A DNA stretch of 64,000 nt from an uncultured Carboxylicivirga sp. (GCF_963674565.1 NZ_OY771430.1:62001-126000), one strand, 5' to 3'; shown: positions 9,170-18,194, counted from the stretch's first letter. Numbers and translations: made by a program. The notes: generated by a model from the letters alone, not told the origin.

Positions 9170-10912
9170 ATGAAAATTTATAATATAAAATACCTGTTTC
9201 AATTAGTCACTTTTCTTTTTGTAATAGGGATGTCAATCGGATTTACATCTTGCGAAGATGAATTAGAGTCAGCTTTTTACGATCCGGATAAAGTTACTCA
9301 GGCTGATTTTGCAATGCTTTTTACAGGTGCTTTACAACCCACTGAACTTTTCCGTTTGGAATATGGTCCGGGTTATCATCAATCAAGAGCATTTAATCGC
9401 TTATTTGGTTTAGGTACATTTCCATATGCAGCCTTTAACTCAATGGAACCAAATTCCTATACTTTATGGACAGGTTGGTCAGGAGCCACTTTAAGGAATA
9501 CTCAGTTTAATAAAACATACATCGATTTTAATAAGAATATTCCTGTGATGAATCTATTGTTGAATAACCTACCAGAAGAAGAGAAAGAGGATTATTCAAT
9601 ATATGTTCATTGTATAAATATTGTAAAAGCATATATGTTTCAACGCTTGACTGATATTTATGATGATGTGCCTTTTAGTGAGGCGAATGGTGCCTATCAG
9701 AAGCAGTTCTGGGCTAAATATGACACACAGGAGGAAATATATACGACTTTATTGGCCTCATTAGATGAAATTCAGGAAGCTTTGAATGGATATGAATTGA
9801 ATAATTCAGCAGCTCACGAGAAATTTTTATCTCATGATATTTTAAATAACGGGAATGTTGAGCTATGGCGAAAATTTGCAAACTCAATGCGATTGCGCAT
9901 GGCTATGAGGATGTCGCTGGTTTCACCTACTGAATCAAAAGCTATCATCAGCGATATTATTACCAATGCATTGCCTGTTGTAAGTGAGGCTGAAGATTTT
10001 ATTGGTCTGGCAGAAACAGATTATGCCCATGTAATGGAATGGTATTGGCCAAGAGCAATGTCTGAAATGTGGTATAATTTTCATGCACCACGTTTTATGA
10101 TGCAGGATATTTTTGGTTATACAGGACCTGCTACTCCTGTAGATCAGATTGACCCGCGTATGTACGTTGTATTTCAACCTAATCAATTTGGTGATTATGT
10201 AGGATGTGACAGTTGGGGTCCAAATCAATTTAATTTAATACAGGCTGATATGGAGGCTCTGGAATATGACCAGGATCGAATTGACGTTGCTAAAAACTGG
10301 TACTACGATGATCATCTTGAACCATATTTCTCTTTCTATAATAAGATGACTTACTTTAATTTTGATATGGAATATCCGGCGTTTACTCCAAGCGAAACAC
10401 ATCTTTTGTTAGCAGAGGCAGCCATACGTTTTCCTGATGCAGCCGGTTCAATTAATGCAGCTACCGAATATAGAACAGCTATCTCTCAATCTATTGATTG
10501 GTATTATGAAGTAAATGGCAGTAATACATTTAATGAGTCATCAACTCCTGCAATTCCAATGGCAATAATGGACGGATCTCAGCCACGTAAACCAGATGCA
10601 AGTGTTATTGATGCATTTTTAGATAACAAAGTTGCTGCTTTTAATGCCATGAGTGATGCCGATAAGATCAAAGAAATATTCTATCAGAAAATGACTCATC
10701 TGAATATTTTAAATTACTGGGAGATATGGAGCGAAGCTCGTCGATTACAAGATGAATATGGCATTCTGACTCCAACATCTGAAATTTTTGTTTGGATGGA
10801 ACGTTTTTATTATCCAAGTGATGAAGAAACTACTAATCCTGATAATTTTGCTAAAGTAGCTTATAAGAATGATCATGATACACCCGTTTGGTGGACAAAC
10901 AGAACCAAATAA
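9170..10912 (+). CDS. SusD/RagB-family surface lipoprotein
   Basis: This is the lid and substrate-binding partner of the preceding SusC barrel, on the cell surface. The ATG at 9170 is preferred over an in-frame TTG at 9161, because it begins a normal lipoprotein signal (MKIYNIKYLFQ, hydrophobic core, lipobox IGFTSC with the lipidated Cys at about residue 28). The protein is about 580 aa and alpha-helical with the TPR-like SusD fold. The segment FSEANGAYQKQFWAKYDTQE corresponds to the classic SusD pattern after 'YGDVPYSE', and the helix TPSETHLLLAEAA is the usual C-terminal SusD signature. It closely resembles the SusD-homology subgroup that pairs with orphan SusC genes. A terminator follows, so the transcript is probably susC-susD only. 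Confidence 0.94.
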   Translation: MKIYNIKYLFQLVTFLFVIGMSIGFTSCEDELESAFYDPDKVTQADFAMLFTGALQPTELFRLEYGPGYHQSRAFNRLFGLGTFPYAAFNSMEPNSYTLWTGWSGATLRNTQFNKTYIDFNKNIPVMNLLLNNLPEEEKEDYSIYVHCINIVKAYMFQRLTDIYDDVPFSEANGAYQKQFWAKYDTQEEIYTTLLASLDEIQEALNGYELNNSAAHEKFLSHDILNNGNVELWRKFANSMRLRMAMRMSLVSPTESKAIISDIITNALPVVSEAEDFIGLAETDYAHVMEWYWPRAMSEMWYNFHAPRFMMQDIFGYTGPATPVDQIDPRMYVVFQPNQFGDYVGCDSWGPNQFNLIQADMEALEYDQDRIDVAKNWYYDDHLEPYFSFYNKMTYFNFDMEYPAFTPSETHLLLAEAAIRFPDAAGSINAATEYRTAISQSIDWYYEVNGSNTFNESSTPAIPMAIMDGSQPRKPDASVIDAFLDNKVAAFNAMSDADKIKEIFYQKMTHLNILNYWEIWSEARRLQDEYGILTPTSEIFVWMERFYYPSDEETTNPDNFAKVAYKNDHDTPVWWTNRTK

Positions 10913-10930
10913 CATTAATTCAAATTTTCA

Positions 10931-10958
10931 AAAAGCACCTCAATCGGGGTGCTTTTTT
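10931..10958 (+). terminator. Rho-independent terminator after susD
   Basis: AAAAGCACCTC (10931-10941) pairs with GGGGTGCTTTT (10946-10956, one G-T pair) across an AATC loop, with a T-run. It ends the SusC/SusD transcript before pabB. Confidence 0.88.
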
Positions 10959-10973
10959 ATTTCATTTGGATGA

Positions 10974-11005
10974 TTGAAACGCTGGCTAAATATTTACTAT
11001 TTTTG
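10974..11005 (+). promoter_or_regulatory. Bacteroidota-type promoter for pabB-tilS, nearly leaderless
   Basis: The -7 box TATTTTTG (10998-11005) matches TAnnTTTG exactly, with TTG at 10974-10976 as the -33 element and a 21-base spacer. The pabB ATG begins at 11010, only 4 bases after the -7 box. Transcription would therefore start at or within a base or two of the start codon, giving a leaderless or almost leaderless mRNA (inference). Confidence 0.6.
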
Positions 11006-11009
11006 CAGA

Positions 11010-12311
11010 ATGCGAAAATTCCTCGAAATACATCCACAGGATGATTTAGAATTTAAACAACTGATATGTCAGGCTACCCGGAATGAGGGTGCAGGTGTGG
11101 TATTGGATAGTAATGGTTTTGAATCTTCTGAAGTGGTTAAAGCATCACGTCATTACGATTTTGTGGCTGGATTGCAGAGTGTGGGTGATTGTAGTAATGA
11201 CCTGACTCAGGTTCAATTATTTCATAATAAATATAAGGATTGGATGTTGGGGTTTTTATCGTATGATGTTAAAAACCAATTAGAGGATTTGACTTCAGGT
11301 CATCCTGATAAAATAGAATTGCCCGAAGTTTATTTTTTTCGTCCCCGATATTTGTTTTTGTATGATAAAAAAGACTGGAAAGTTGGATATTTGACTGAAT
11401 ACGATGATGAAGATTCTGTTCGCGAATTTATCAATGATTTCAAATACTGTGATGATTCGGAAGTTGAATATGGTGAAGTGAAATTAAATCATCAGGTTTC
11501 GCATAACGAGTACCTGAATGCAATTGAAAAGATACAATGGCATATACAACGAGGTGATGTGTATGAATTAAATTATTGTATGGAGTTTTTTGTGAATGAT
11601 ATTCAAATTACTCCACAATGTGTTTATCATCGATTAAAAGAAGTCTCACCAACTCCTTTTTCAGCATTTGTGAAATACCATGATAAGTATGTTATGGGTG
11701 CGTCACCTGAAAGATACTTGAAAAAAGAAGGTAACCGATTGGTATCTCAACCTATAAAAGGAACATCACCCCGCGATAACAATCCGTTTATTGATAAAGC
11801 AAATAAAGAATATTTACTGAAGTCGGAAAAGGAGAGAGCGGAAAATATAATGATTTGCGATTTGGTTCGTAATGATCTTTCAAGAGTGGCAGAACGAGGC
11901 TCGGTTAATGTGGATGAATTATGTGGTATTTATTCATTTAAGCAGGTTCATCAAATGATTTCAACAGTATCGGCAGAGTTAAGTGAGGATGCAACCTGGA
12001 TGGATGCGATTAAGGCTTCATTCCCAATGGGATCGATGACAGGTGCGCCTAAAATAAATGCTATGAAACTGATTGAGGAGTTTGAACAAACCAGACGTGG
12101 ATTATACAGTGGGTCGGTTGGTTATGTAACTCCTGAAGGTGATTTTGATTTTAATGTGGTGATTCGAAGTGTTTTGTACAATGCCAAACGCAGATATATG
12201 TCCTTCATGGTAGGTGGTGCCATTACCGGGCAGTCGGATGCTCAGCGTGAATACGACGAGTGTTTATTAAAAGCTTCTGCCATTATGAAAGTATTTAATA
12301 TTGAAAAGTAA
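11010..12311 (+). CDS. pabB: Aminodeoxychorismate synthase component I (PabB)
   Basis: This enzyme converts chorismate plus ammonia to 4-amino-4-deoxychorismate for folate synthesis; the glutaminase partner PabA is not in the window. The chorismate-binding domain fills the C-terminal two thirds: IQRGDVYELNYCMEFF, GASPERYL, QPIKGTSPR, MICDLVRNDLSRVAERGSV, HQMISTVSA, SFPMGSMTGAPKI and LYSGSVGYVTPEGDFDFNVV. The Lys in PIKGT is the PabB-type residue, where TrpE has PIAGT, which is why PabB is preferred over anthranilate synthase. The start at ATG 11010 is chosen over the upstream TTG at 10974 because that TTG sits inside the promoter. The stop overlaps the tilS ATG by one base (TAATG), indicating translational coupling. 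Confidence 0.9.
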   Translation: MRKFLEIHPQDDLEFKQLICQATRNEGAGVVLDSNGFESSEVVKASRHYDFVAGLQSVGDCSNDLTQVQLFHNKYKDWMLGFLSYDVKNQLEDLTSGHPDKIELPEVYFFRPRYLFLYDKKDWKVGYLTEYDDEDSVREFINDFKYCDDSEVEYGEVKLNHQVSHNEYLNAIEKIQWHIQRGDVYELNYCMEFFVNDIQITPQCVYHRLKEVSPTPFSAFVKYHDKYVMGASPERYLKKEGNRLVSQPIKGTSPRDNNPFIDKANKEYLLKSEKERAENIMICDLVRNDLSRVAERGSVNVDELCGIYSFKQVHQMISTVSAELSEDATWMDAIKASFPMGSMTGAPKINAMKLIEEFEQTRRGLYSGSVGYVTPEGDFDFNVVIRSVLYNAKRRYMSFMVGGAITGQSDAQREYDECLLKASAIMKVFNIEK

Positions 12312-13639
12312 TGACAGAACTCACTCCCCAAAATGTTCTTAAAATTCTACACGATAAATGTGGTTTCAAAACCAACGAAGCTATTCTGGTGGCTGTAAGT
12401 GGTGGATCGGATTCGATGGCGTTATTGCATTTGCTAACGAATAGACGAATTAATATTTGTGCAGCACATTGTAATTTTAACCTGAGAGGAGAGGAGTCGG
12501 ATGGCGATCAATTGTTAGTTGAGAATTATTGCCAGGAGAATGACATAGAGCTTCATTCTAAAAGTTTCAATACGATTGAATATGCCCGGGATCATAAGTT
12601 ATCTATTGAAATGGCGGCACGTGAGTTGCGCTATGAATGGTTTAATCAGCTCTTGGAACAACAACAGTTGGCAGCTTTGGTAACAGGTCATCACGGTAAT
12701 GATTCAATTGAAACATTTTTTCTAAATCTGGTAAGAGGAACAGGGGTGAAGGGGCTTTCCGGAATTCAATATAAAAACGGAAAGGTATTGCGACCTTTAC
12801 TTGATTTTTCAAGTCAGCAAATAGAAGAATATTGTAATATTCATCAGATTCCGTTTCGTTACGACAGTTCCAATTCGGATGTCAAATATCTCAGAAATAA
12901 AATAAGGCACGAAGTAATTCCGTTTTTGGAGCAAATGAATCCATCCTTCTTTTCAACAATGCTAAATAATATGGAACATATCCATGAAGCTGAATTATTG
13001 TTGGAAGAAGTGGTTGAGCAGTTTCGTGATGAGGTTTTGGTTGATGAACATGATAAGGTATTGATACCAATATCGAAACTGAATCTATATGCACAAAAGA
13101 AAACTATCCTATTTGAGATTTTAAGGCCCTATGGTTTTAATGCGTCTGTTACCGATGATGTGGTTCAGCATTTAGATGGGTTAAGTGGTAAACAGTTTTT
13201 TAGCGAAACGCACCGATTGATTAAAGACCGACATAATTTATTAATTATGCCTCGCGAAGAAGTGATAACTGATCATTTCTGGCTGGAGGAAGAACAGATT
13301 TTATCACCAGTAAAAGTTGAAGCAAAGATCTACCCGAAACCTGCTGATTTTAGTTTTTCAAAAGATTCGAATTTGATTCATCTTGATGCAGACCTGGTTG
13401 ATTTACCTTTGTTATTTCGTAAATGGCAGGAAGGTGATCGTTTTATGCCTTTGGGTATGACTCAATTTAAAAAGGTGAGTGATTTTTTTATTGATAACAA
13501 ATTTTCAATTGCCGATAAAGAGCAAACCTGGTTGGCCATTTCTGGAGAGGATATTGTTTGGATTGCTGGTCATCGTATTGATGATCGTTTTAAAATTACC
13601 AATCGTACTAAAATCGTTTTAGAGGTTAAATTAGGCTGA
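12311..13639 (+). CDS. tilS: tRNA(Ile)-lysidine synthetase
   Basis: TilS attaches lysine to C34 of the CAU-anticodon isoleucine tRNA, switching it to read AUA; it is an essential cytoplasmic enzyme. The PP-loop motif SGGSDS is at residues 30-35. It is followed by AAHCNFNLRGEESDGD, the substrate region TGHHGNDSIETFFLNLVRGTG, and the segment YDSSNSDVKYLRNKIRHEVIP typical of the family. The C-terminal TilS domain is present (FRKWQEGDRFMPLGM, VSDFFIDNKFS and WIAGHRIDDRFKIT). The length of 442 aa is normal. It overlaps pabB by one base and faces mnmA across 20 bases, so two tRNA-anticodon-loop modification genes sit tail to tail. Confidence 0.95.
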   Translation: MTELTPQNVLKILHDKCGFKTNEAILVAVSGGSDSMALLHLLTNRRINICAAHCNFNLRGEESDGDQLLVENYCQENDIELHSKSFNTIEYARDHKLSIEMAARELRYEWFNQLLEQQQLAALVTGHHGNDSIETFFLNLVRGTGVKGLSGIQYKNGKVLRPLLDFSSQQIEEYCNIHQIPFRYDSSNSDVKYLRNKIRHEVIPFLEQMNPSFFSTMLNNMEHIHEAELLLEEVVEQFRDEVLVDEHDKVLIPISKLNLYAQKKTILFEILRPYGFNASVTDDVVQHLDGLSGKQFFSETHRLIKDRHNLLIMPREEVITDHFWLEEEQILSPVKVEAKIYPKPADFSFSKDSNLIHLDADLVDLPLLFRKWQEGDRFMPLGMTQFKKVSDFFIDNKFSIADKEQTWLAISGEDIVWIAGHRIDDRFKITNRTKIVLEVKLG

Positions 13640-13659
13640 TAAGATTTATGTTTTTGAGA

Positions 13660-14703
13660 TTATAGAACTCCACCACCAATCAGTTTATCATCCTGATAAA
13701 AAACAATGGATTGCCCGGGTGTAACAGCCCAGACTCTTTCGTTAAATTGAACATCTAACCCATCATTATTAAGAGTAATTTTTCCCTGATAACCTGGAAC
13801 ACTATCATAACCTCTAACCCGGATAAATACTTCTCTGTCTTGCCAAAGTGTGGAGTCTGGCGTAAGTGAGTATTCTTTTAAAACTAGGTTGTTCGTATAT
13901 AAATCATCTCTGTTTCCTGCTATCAGTGCTTTTTTCACCGGATCAATTTTAACTACACATTTACCATTTGCAACACCTTCAATTCCTCTGCGCTGCCCAA
14001 TGGTATAAAACGGATACCCATCATGATGACCCAAGGTTTTGTCGTTAAGGTCAAGTACGGGCCCAGGTTGAAACGAGGGATGATCTTCTTTGAGCAATTT
14101 CTTCAAGTATTCGCGATAATCAGTACCTGCCAGAAAACAAACTCCCATGCTTTCTTTTTTATCAGCTATATTCTGATATCCCAATTCTGAAGCTAAGTCT
14201 CGCACTTCGCTCTTTTTTAATTGTCCAAGTGGGAAAATGGCTTTTGAAAGAACTTCCTGACTGAGATTCCATAGAAAATAAGACTGATCTTTATTTGGAT
14301 CTATACCTTTTTGTATATAAAAATGATGGTTTTCCTGAATAACCCGAACATAATGACCGGTAGCAATATGATCACAATTGAGTTTTGTGGCTAATTCAAG
14401 TAAATATTTCCATTTGATGGTTCGGTTGCAATAAACACAAGGGTTTGGAGTGCGACCATTAAGGTATTCATCAGCAAAGTAGTGAATGACTTCTTTCTTG
14501 AAATCATCTCTGCAGTCAATCAGATGATGTTCAATATTAAGTGACTGAGCCAGTTTCTGAGCATCCAAAATATTTTTGTCGTCTGCTTTGGTATGTGTCT
14601 GTAGGGTTGCACCTATTACTTCATATCCTTGTCGAAGTAATAAAACTGCCGACATTGAACTATCCATTCCACCGCTCATTCCTAAGATCACTCGCTTATT
14701 CAT
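13660..14703 (-). CDS. mnmA: tRNA-specific 2-thiouridylase MnmA
   Basis: MnmA inserts sulfur at position 2 of the wobble uridine (U34) of Lys, Glu and Gln tRNAs, using ATP and a persulfide relay. The PP-loop motif GMSGGMDSS lies at residues 8-16. The nucleophilic Cys is the second one in NPCVYCNRTIKW (about Cys92), and the second catalytic Cys is in MGVCFLAGTDY (about Cys189). TGHYVR, KDQSYFLW, FPLGQLKKSEVR and the C-terminal beta-barrel (YTIGQRRGIEG) are all present. The length of 347 aa is usual. It is transcribed alone from the divergent region shared with the broken permease gene. Confidence 0.95.
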   Translation of the reverse strand: MNKRVILGMSGGMDSSMSAVLLLRQGYEVIGATLQTHTKADDKNILDAQKLAQSLNIEHHLIDCRDDFKKEVIHYFADEYLNGRTPNPCVYCNRTIKWKYLLELATKLNCDHIATGHYVRVIQENHHFYIQKGIDPNKDQSYFLWNLSQEVLSKAIFPLGQLKKSEVRDLASELGYQNIADKKESMGVCFLAGTDYREYLKKLLKEDHPSFQPGPVLDLNDKTLGHHDGYPFYTIGQRRGIEGVANGKCVVKIDPVKKALIAGNRDDLYTNNLVLKEYSLTPDSTLWQDREVFIRVRGYDSVPGYQGKITLNNDGLDVQFNERVWAVTPGQSIVFYQDDKLIGGGVL

Positions 14704-14905
14704 CCCTCAAATTTGACGGCTAATATAGTAAAATAGTCAGTAGTCAGAAGCTTTGAGATTGAGACCCGAAGATGGATTCAGATTCAATGTGAATGATAAA
14801 ATAAGCGACTGATACTGATTGAAGAATTAAATCATTTGTTGTAGTCAAGATTTTATTGAAAAAGTTAAAGTTATTTCAGGCTGTTTTCTCACTTTTGCAC
14901 CCACA

Positions 14906-15826
14906 ATGAAAGTAGATAAGGTAAAAGGACATATGGCAATGATTGTTGCTAATATGGCATGGGGGCTAATGTCGCCATTTGTGAAGTCGGTTGTAGTGAA
15001 TAGTAATATTGATGCCTGGACTATTGTTGCCTATAGGGTAATTGGTGCCACTCTGGCTTTCTAGACAGCTTCACTTTTTATTCCCAAAGAACGGATTCCG
15101 TTTAAAGATTTGAAGTGGTTAGTTTTAGGTGCACTCTTTGGGATTATTTTAAATCAAGGTGTATTTGTGTTGGGAGTATCCTATACTTCGCCAATTAATG
15201 CTTCCATTGTAACAACTACTTTGCCCATTATTGCAATGATCATATCGGCTTTTTATTTAAAAGAGCCTGTTACATGGAAAAAAATTGGTGGGATTGTTGT
15301 TGGTGCAACCGGTGCCATCGTTATCATTTTAAATAGTTCATCAGGTAAAACTTTTGGAGAACTTGGGATGAAGGGAATACTGCTTTGTTTTCTGGCCCAG
15401 TTTAGTTATGCCATTTATTTTGTGTTTTTCAAGAAAATTATCAGTCGATATCATTCCATTACCATTATGAAATGGATGTTTCTTTTCAGTTCCTTTATTT
15501 ATCTGCCGTTAACATGGTCGAACATTACAACTATTGACTATGCTAATATGCCTGTTTCTGTAATAGGTCAAATTGGTTTTATTGTGTTAGGATCAACCTT
15601 CTTTTCGTATATGATGATACCAATTGCTCAAAAATATCTTCGCCCAACTGTGGCAACTATGTATAACAATGTTCAGCCTGTAGTAGCAGCTGTTGCTGCG
15701 GTTTTTATGCAAATCGATAACTTTGGCTGGCCGAAAGTATTTGCTATACTTTTAGTTTTTAGCGGTGTTTATTTGGTTACTACCAGTAAGGCTAAAGAGG
15801 ATATTGCAGAAGATAAAGCAGACTAG
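14906..15826 (+). pseudogene. EamA/DMT-family permease gene interrupted by an amber codon
   Basis: This was a ten-helix inner-membrane metabolite exporter of the RhaT/EamA type. The frame beginning ATG 14906 reads MKVDKVKGHMAMIVANMAWG and stays open to 15826, except for TAG at 15062-15064, which is codon 53 of 307. It falls within ...VIGATLAF-stop-TASLFIPKER, in the second predicted helix. The frame continues without a shift on the other side, and the downstream half keeps normal DMT features (INASIVTTTLPIIAMIISAF, FSGVYLVTTSK). The residue lost was probably Trp (TGG to TAG). A restart at TTG 15110 would lack the first two helices. It could be a recent pseudogene, a sequencing error or a strain polymorphism. 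Confidence 0.85.
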
Positions 15827-15897
15827 AAACAAATATAGATTTGATGATTATTATTTGATAAAACTGCTTTATCTTATTGTAATGTTTTTGTTCTTTA

Positions 15898-16806
15898 TTA
15901 ATACGTTTTTCTTTCTATCATTTTAGCTGAAATAATTTTCACATCATTGATTGGTTTATCTTGATGATCAGTTTCAACACTGGCAATTCTATCAACTATA
16001 TCCATACCTTTAACCACTTCTCCAAAAACAGTATAGTTTTGATCCAGATGAGCCGCACCACCAATTGTTTTGTAGATCTCACGATGTGATTCAGGAAAAT
16101 GGTAATGTTCCATTGTCTTTAGTTCGGTTTGAGCTAAAGAGTCAAACTTATTCTTCAATTGATTGATGGAATCTTCCATTATTTTTAATGATACACTGTC
16201 TGTATCATTCTCTGATGTTTGAATTGCCTCCAATTTGTTTGTCAATTTAAAAAGTTTATCAAACTCAGTTTTGTGCTCAGGCTTATTAATCACATTATTA
16301 TATGCCAACCAGTTATTGATGCGTTTTTCAGCAATTGCCAATGTGCTGTCATTATAGATCTTGCCTTGAATAATTGTAAATTGAGTTCCATCAGAGGATC
16401 TGCCCGGGTTTTGATCATCACCAATACGCGCAGCATTTATAGCTCCTCGTTTATGAAACAGGTTCGATTTGATTTCAGCATCAATCATGTAGGATGGTTC
16501 TGAAGTGCTATCCTGAATTTTTGATTCTGGATATTTAGTGGCCATATCTCCGGTTTGAATTAGAAAGTTTTCAATAACTCGATGAAATGACACATTATCA
16601 TAAGCCTTTTGATTTATCAGCTTAATGAAGTTGTTTCGGTGCTTTGGCGTTTCATCAGATAATCTGAATATTATTGTACCATAATCAGTTATTAGTTCAA
16701 CATCTTTTGATAAATCACTTTTCTTTACACCCTTTTCAATCTCCATATCACATCCCGAAAAGAACAGAATACAGCATCCAATAAATAATGTTGTAACTAA
16801 TTTCAT
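15898..16806 (-). CDS. Cyclophilin-type peptidyl-prolyl isomerase, lipoprotein
   Basis: This predicted envelope-anchored foldase isomerises Xaa-Pro bonds in exported proteins. The lipoprotein signal ends in FFSGC (lipidated Cys19). Cyclophilin elements follow in order: SFHRVIENFLIQTGD (about 73-87, catalytic Arg in FHR), GAINAAR (about 121-127), GTQFTI (about 140-145) and YTVFGEVVKGMDIVDRIA (about 258-275). An insertion of roughly 95 residues (about 150-245), charged and probably coiled-coil, separates the GTQFTI and FGEV elements and makes the protein about twice the size of a minimal cyclophilin. The gene stands alone. The family is certain; the client and the role of the insert are unknown. 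Confidence 0.92.
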   Translation of the reverse strand: MKLVTTLFIGCCILFFSGCDMEIEKGVKKSDLSKDVELITDYGTIIFRLSDETPKHRNNFIKLINQKAYDNVSFHRVIENFLIQTGDMATKYPESKIQDSTSEPSYMIDAEIKSNLFHKRGAINAARIGDDQNPGRSSDGTQFTIIQGKIYNDSTLAIAEKRINNWLAYNNVINKPEHKTEFDKLFKLTNKLEAIQTSENDTDSVSLKIMEDSINQLKNKFDSLAQTELKTMEHYHFPESHREIYKTIGGAAHLDQNYTVFGEVVKGMDIVDRIASVETDHQDKPINDVKIISAKMIERKTY

Positions 16807-16962
16807 AATTATGATTTTAAAATTTAACTATTGTTTTCATCATGTAAAGAAAAACCAAAATCCCTTAAATTTAGAGGTTGATTTGTATAAATAATTTATA
16901 AATCTATGAATAAGGGGTGTTTTATGCGCATTAGCGTTAATTCCTAATAAAAAAATGGGAAA

Positions 16963-17018
16963 GTGGCTTTTGTAGTTGCGACTATCTTTTGGAGATTGGC
17001 TAAGATGTCGGGATGAGC
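16963..17018 (+). repeat. Intergenic repeat, copy A (diverged)
   Basis: This segment shares with copy C (19147-19206) the pattern GTGG ... ACTAT ... and the distal block AAGATGTCGGGATGAGC, against AAGTGTCAGGACGAGC in copy C. It sits 3' of a small minus-strand gene in a 249-base gap that has no gene. It is the most divergent of three copies in the same orientation. Confidence 0.45.
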
Positions 17019-17055
17019 AAATTCAGTGTTACTTTGTTTTAGTGATGTGTAATTA

Positions 17056-17466
17056 TTATTTAAATTCTTCGACAAGTTTCTTTTTTATTTCTAATTGCTT
17101 TTTTATTGTCTTGGTTTTTATTTTTAAGGTGTACAGTCCTTTTTCGATTTTCTGTTCTCCAATATGGTCAATAGGAGATTCTTTAATTGTCAGCCAGACA
17201 TCATCCCCAATTTTTTTAACAATGGTTTTGGTTGTTAAATGGTTACCGTACTTCAAAATATAGGGTAGGTTTATAAAAGCCGAGTATTTTTTTCTCTGTA
17301 TGTCATTAAAAACATATTCGTTTTCATCAATATTTATTTTTAATTCTTTAATGTAATATTTTCCATCATTAAAAACTCTCAATTCTAATGAATTTGTGCC
17401 ATTCTCATTTTGTGAATATATATAAGTAGATATTAAGAGTAAAATTGCAAATATTAGTTTTTTCAT
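17056..17466 (-). CDS. Small secreted hypothetical protein, 136 aa
   Basis: The function is not recognised. The N-terminus is a clear Sec signal peptide (MKKLIFAILLLISTYIYSQ, cleavage after about residue 19), so the protein is periplasmic or surface-located. The rest is a Lys/Ile-rich, beta-strand-rich domain of about 115 residues (LELRVFNDGKYYIKELKINI, LTIKESPIDHIG) without cysteines, ending in a charged helix (KTIKKQLEIKKKLVEEF). It lies in the run of short minus-strand genes separated by intergenic repeats. A hairpin at 17524-17561 lies upstream, after the previous gene. Confidence 0.6.
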   Translation of the reverse strand: MKKLIFAILLLISTYIYSQNENGTNSLELRVFNDGKYYIKELKINIDENEYVFNDIQRKKYSAFINLPYILKYGNHLTTKTIVKKIGDDVWLTIKESPIDHIGEQKIEKGLYTLKIKTKTIKKQLEIKKKLVEEFK

Positions 17467-17523
17467 AATGTGTTAGGTTTGGTAACTGAGTTTATGTCGA
17501 ATGATCTCATTATCATGTTATGC

Positions 17524-17561
17524 GATAGGAGTCAATCGAAAAAATACAAAATCCTCCTATC
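17524..17561. other. Inverted repeat (possible weak terminator)
   Basis: GATAGGAG (17524-17531) and CTCCTATC (17554-17561) are perfect inverted repeats separated by 22 AT-rich bases. It lies between two small minus-strand genes. The loop is long and there is no good T-run, so function as a terminator is uncertain. Confidence 0.35.
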
Positions 17562-17618
17562 TAGTTAATTGACTTGTGGTTTTTAATTGTATGATTATTG
17601 TTGAATATGAGTCAAAAA

Positions 17619-18053
17619 TCATTTAACTCGTTTCCAGAGTTCATTAAAACCATTATTAATTCCAGTAATAACCAAATAATCATTGTCAATTTTTAACTTA
17701 AAAAGAAAATGTTTACCTGATACAGAACTTACGTTTGGGGTTGTATATGTTGGAGTCTCATCATATATGTCATTTTCTAAACTATATACTCCAAAAAATG
17801 AAAGCGCAATGTTGTTTGAATCCTTTATAACCTTAGCTAGCGCATAAGTACCCTTCGAATAAATTTTATAAGATACTAATCCATTACTATAATTTACAGT
17901 ACTATCTGCATTACACATTTGCCACATACCATCAAGTTTGTTTTGTAAGTCTAATTGTTGAACATTACTAATTGTATCATTTTGGGAAAACAAAGGAGAA
18001 GAAAACTGCAAACATGCGAATAGAACAAAAGTTTTTAAGATGAAATTTTTCAT
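17619..18053 (-). CDS. Small secreted protein, possibly lipocalin-like, 144 aa
   Basis: There is a Sec signal peptide (MKNFILKTFVLFACLQFSSPLFSQ, cleaved after about residue 24). After it comes a compact beta-rich domain that begins LDGMWQMCNADSTV and ends FNELWKRVK. The pattern of an opening G-x-W-x in the first strand, repeated short strands and a closing ELWKRV resembles the small lipocalin-like domains (DUF4488-type) common in Bacteroidota. That assignment is by eye only. It is probably periplasmic and may bind a small hydrophobic ligand (inference). It forms part of the run of small accessory genes. Confidence 0.55.
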   Translation of the reverse strand: MKNFILKTFVLFACLQFSSPLFSQNDTISNVQQLDLQNKLDGMWQMCNADSTVNYSNGLVSYKIYSKGTYALAKVIKDSNNIALSFFGVYSLENDIYDETPTYTTPNVSSVSGKHFLFKLKIDNDYLVITGINNGFNELWKRVK

Positions 18054-18194
18054 TTGTAAAGTTTGAATTAGTCAAGTTTGAATTTTACATTAATATTTGT
18101 ATATAAAATTTAACTTAATATTTTACTCATTAAATTACTGTAATAAATAGAAATTTTGACTAACATTTACAGAGTGGTTTATAATGTATTAGTT

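Noticed and set aside
15110..15826. A separate 238-aa permease gene starting at a TTG in the 3' part of the broken DMT frame
   Set aside because: The frame continues upstream to ATG 14906 through a single TAG with normal family sequence on both sides; the TTG is mid-protein. Treated as one interrupted gene.
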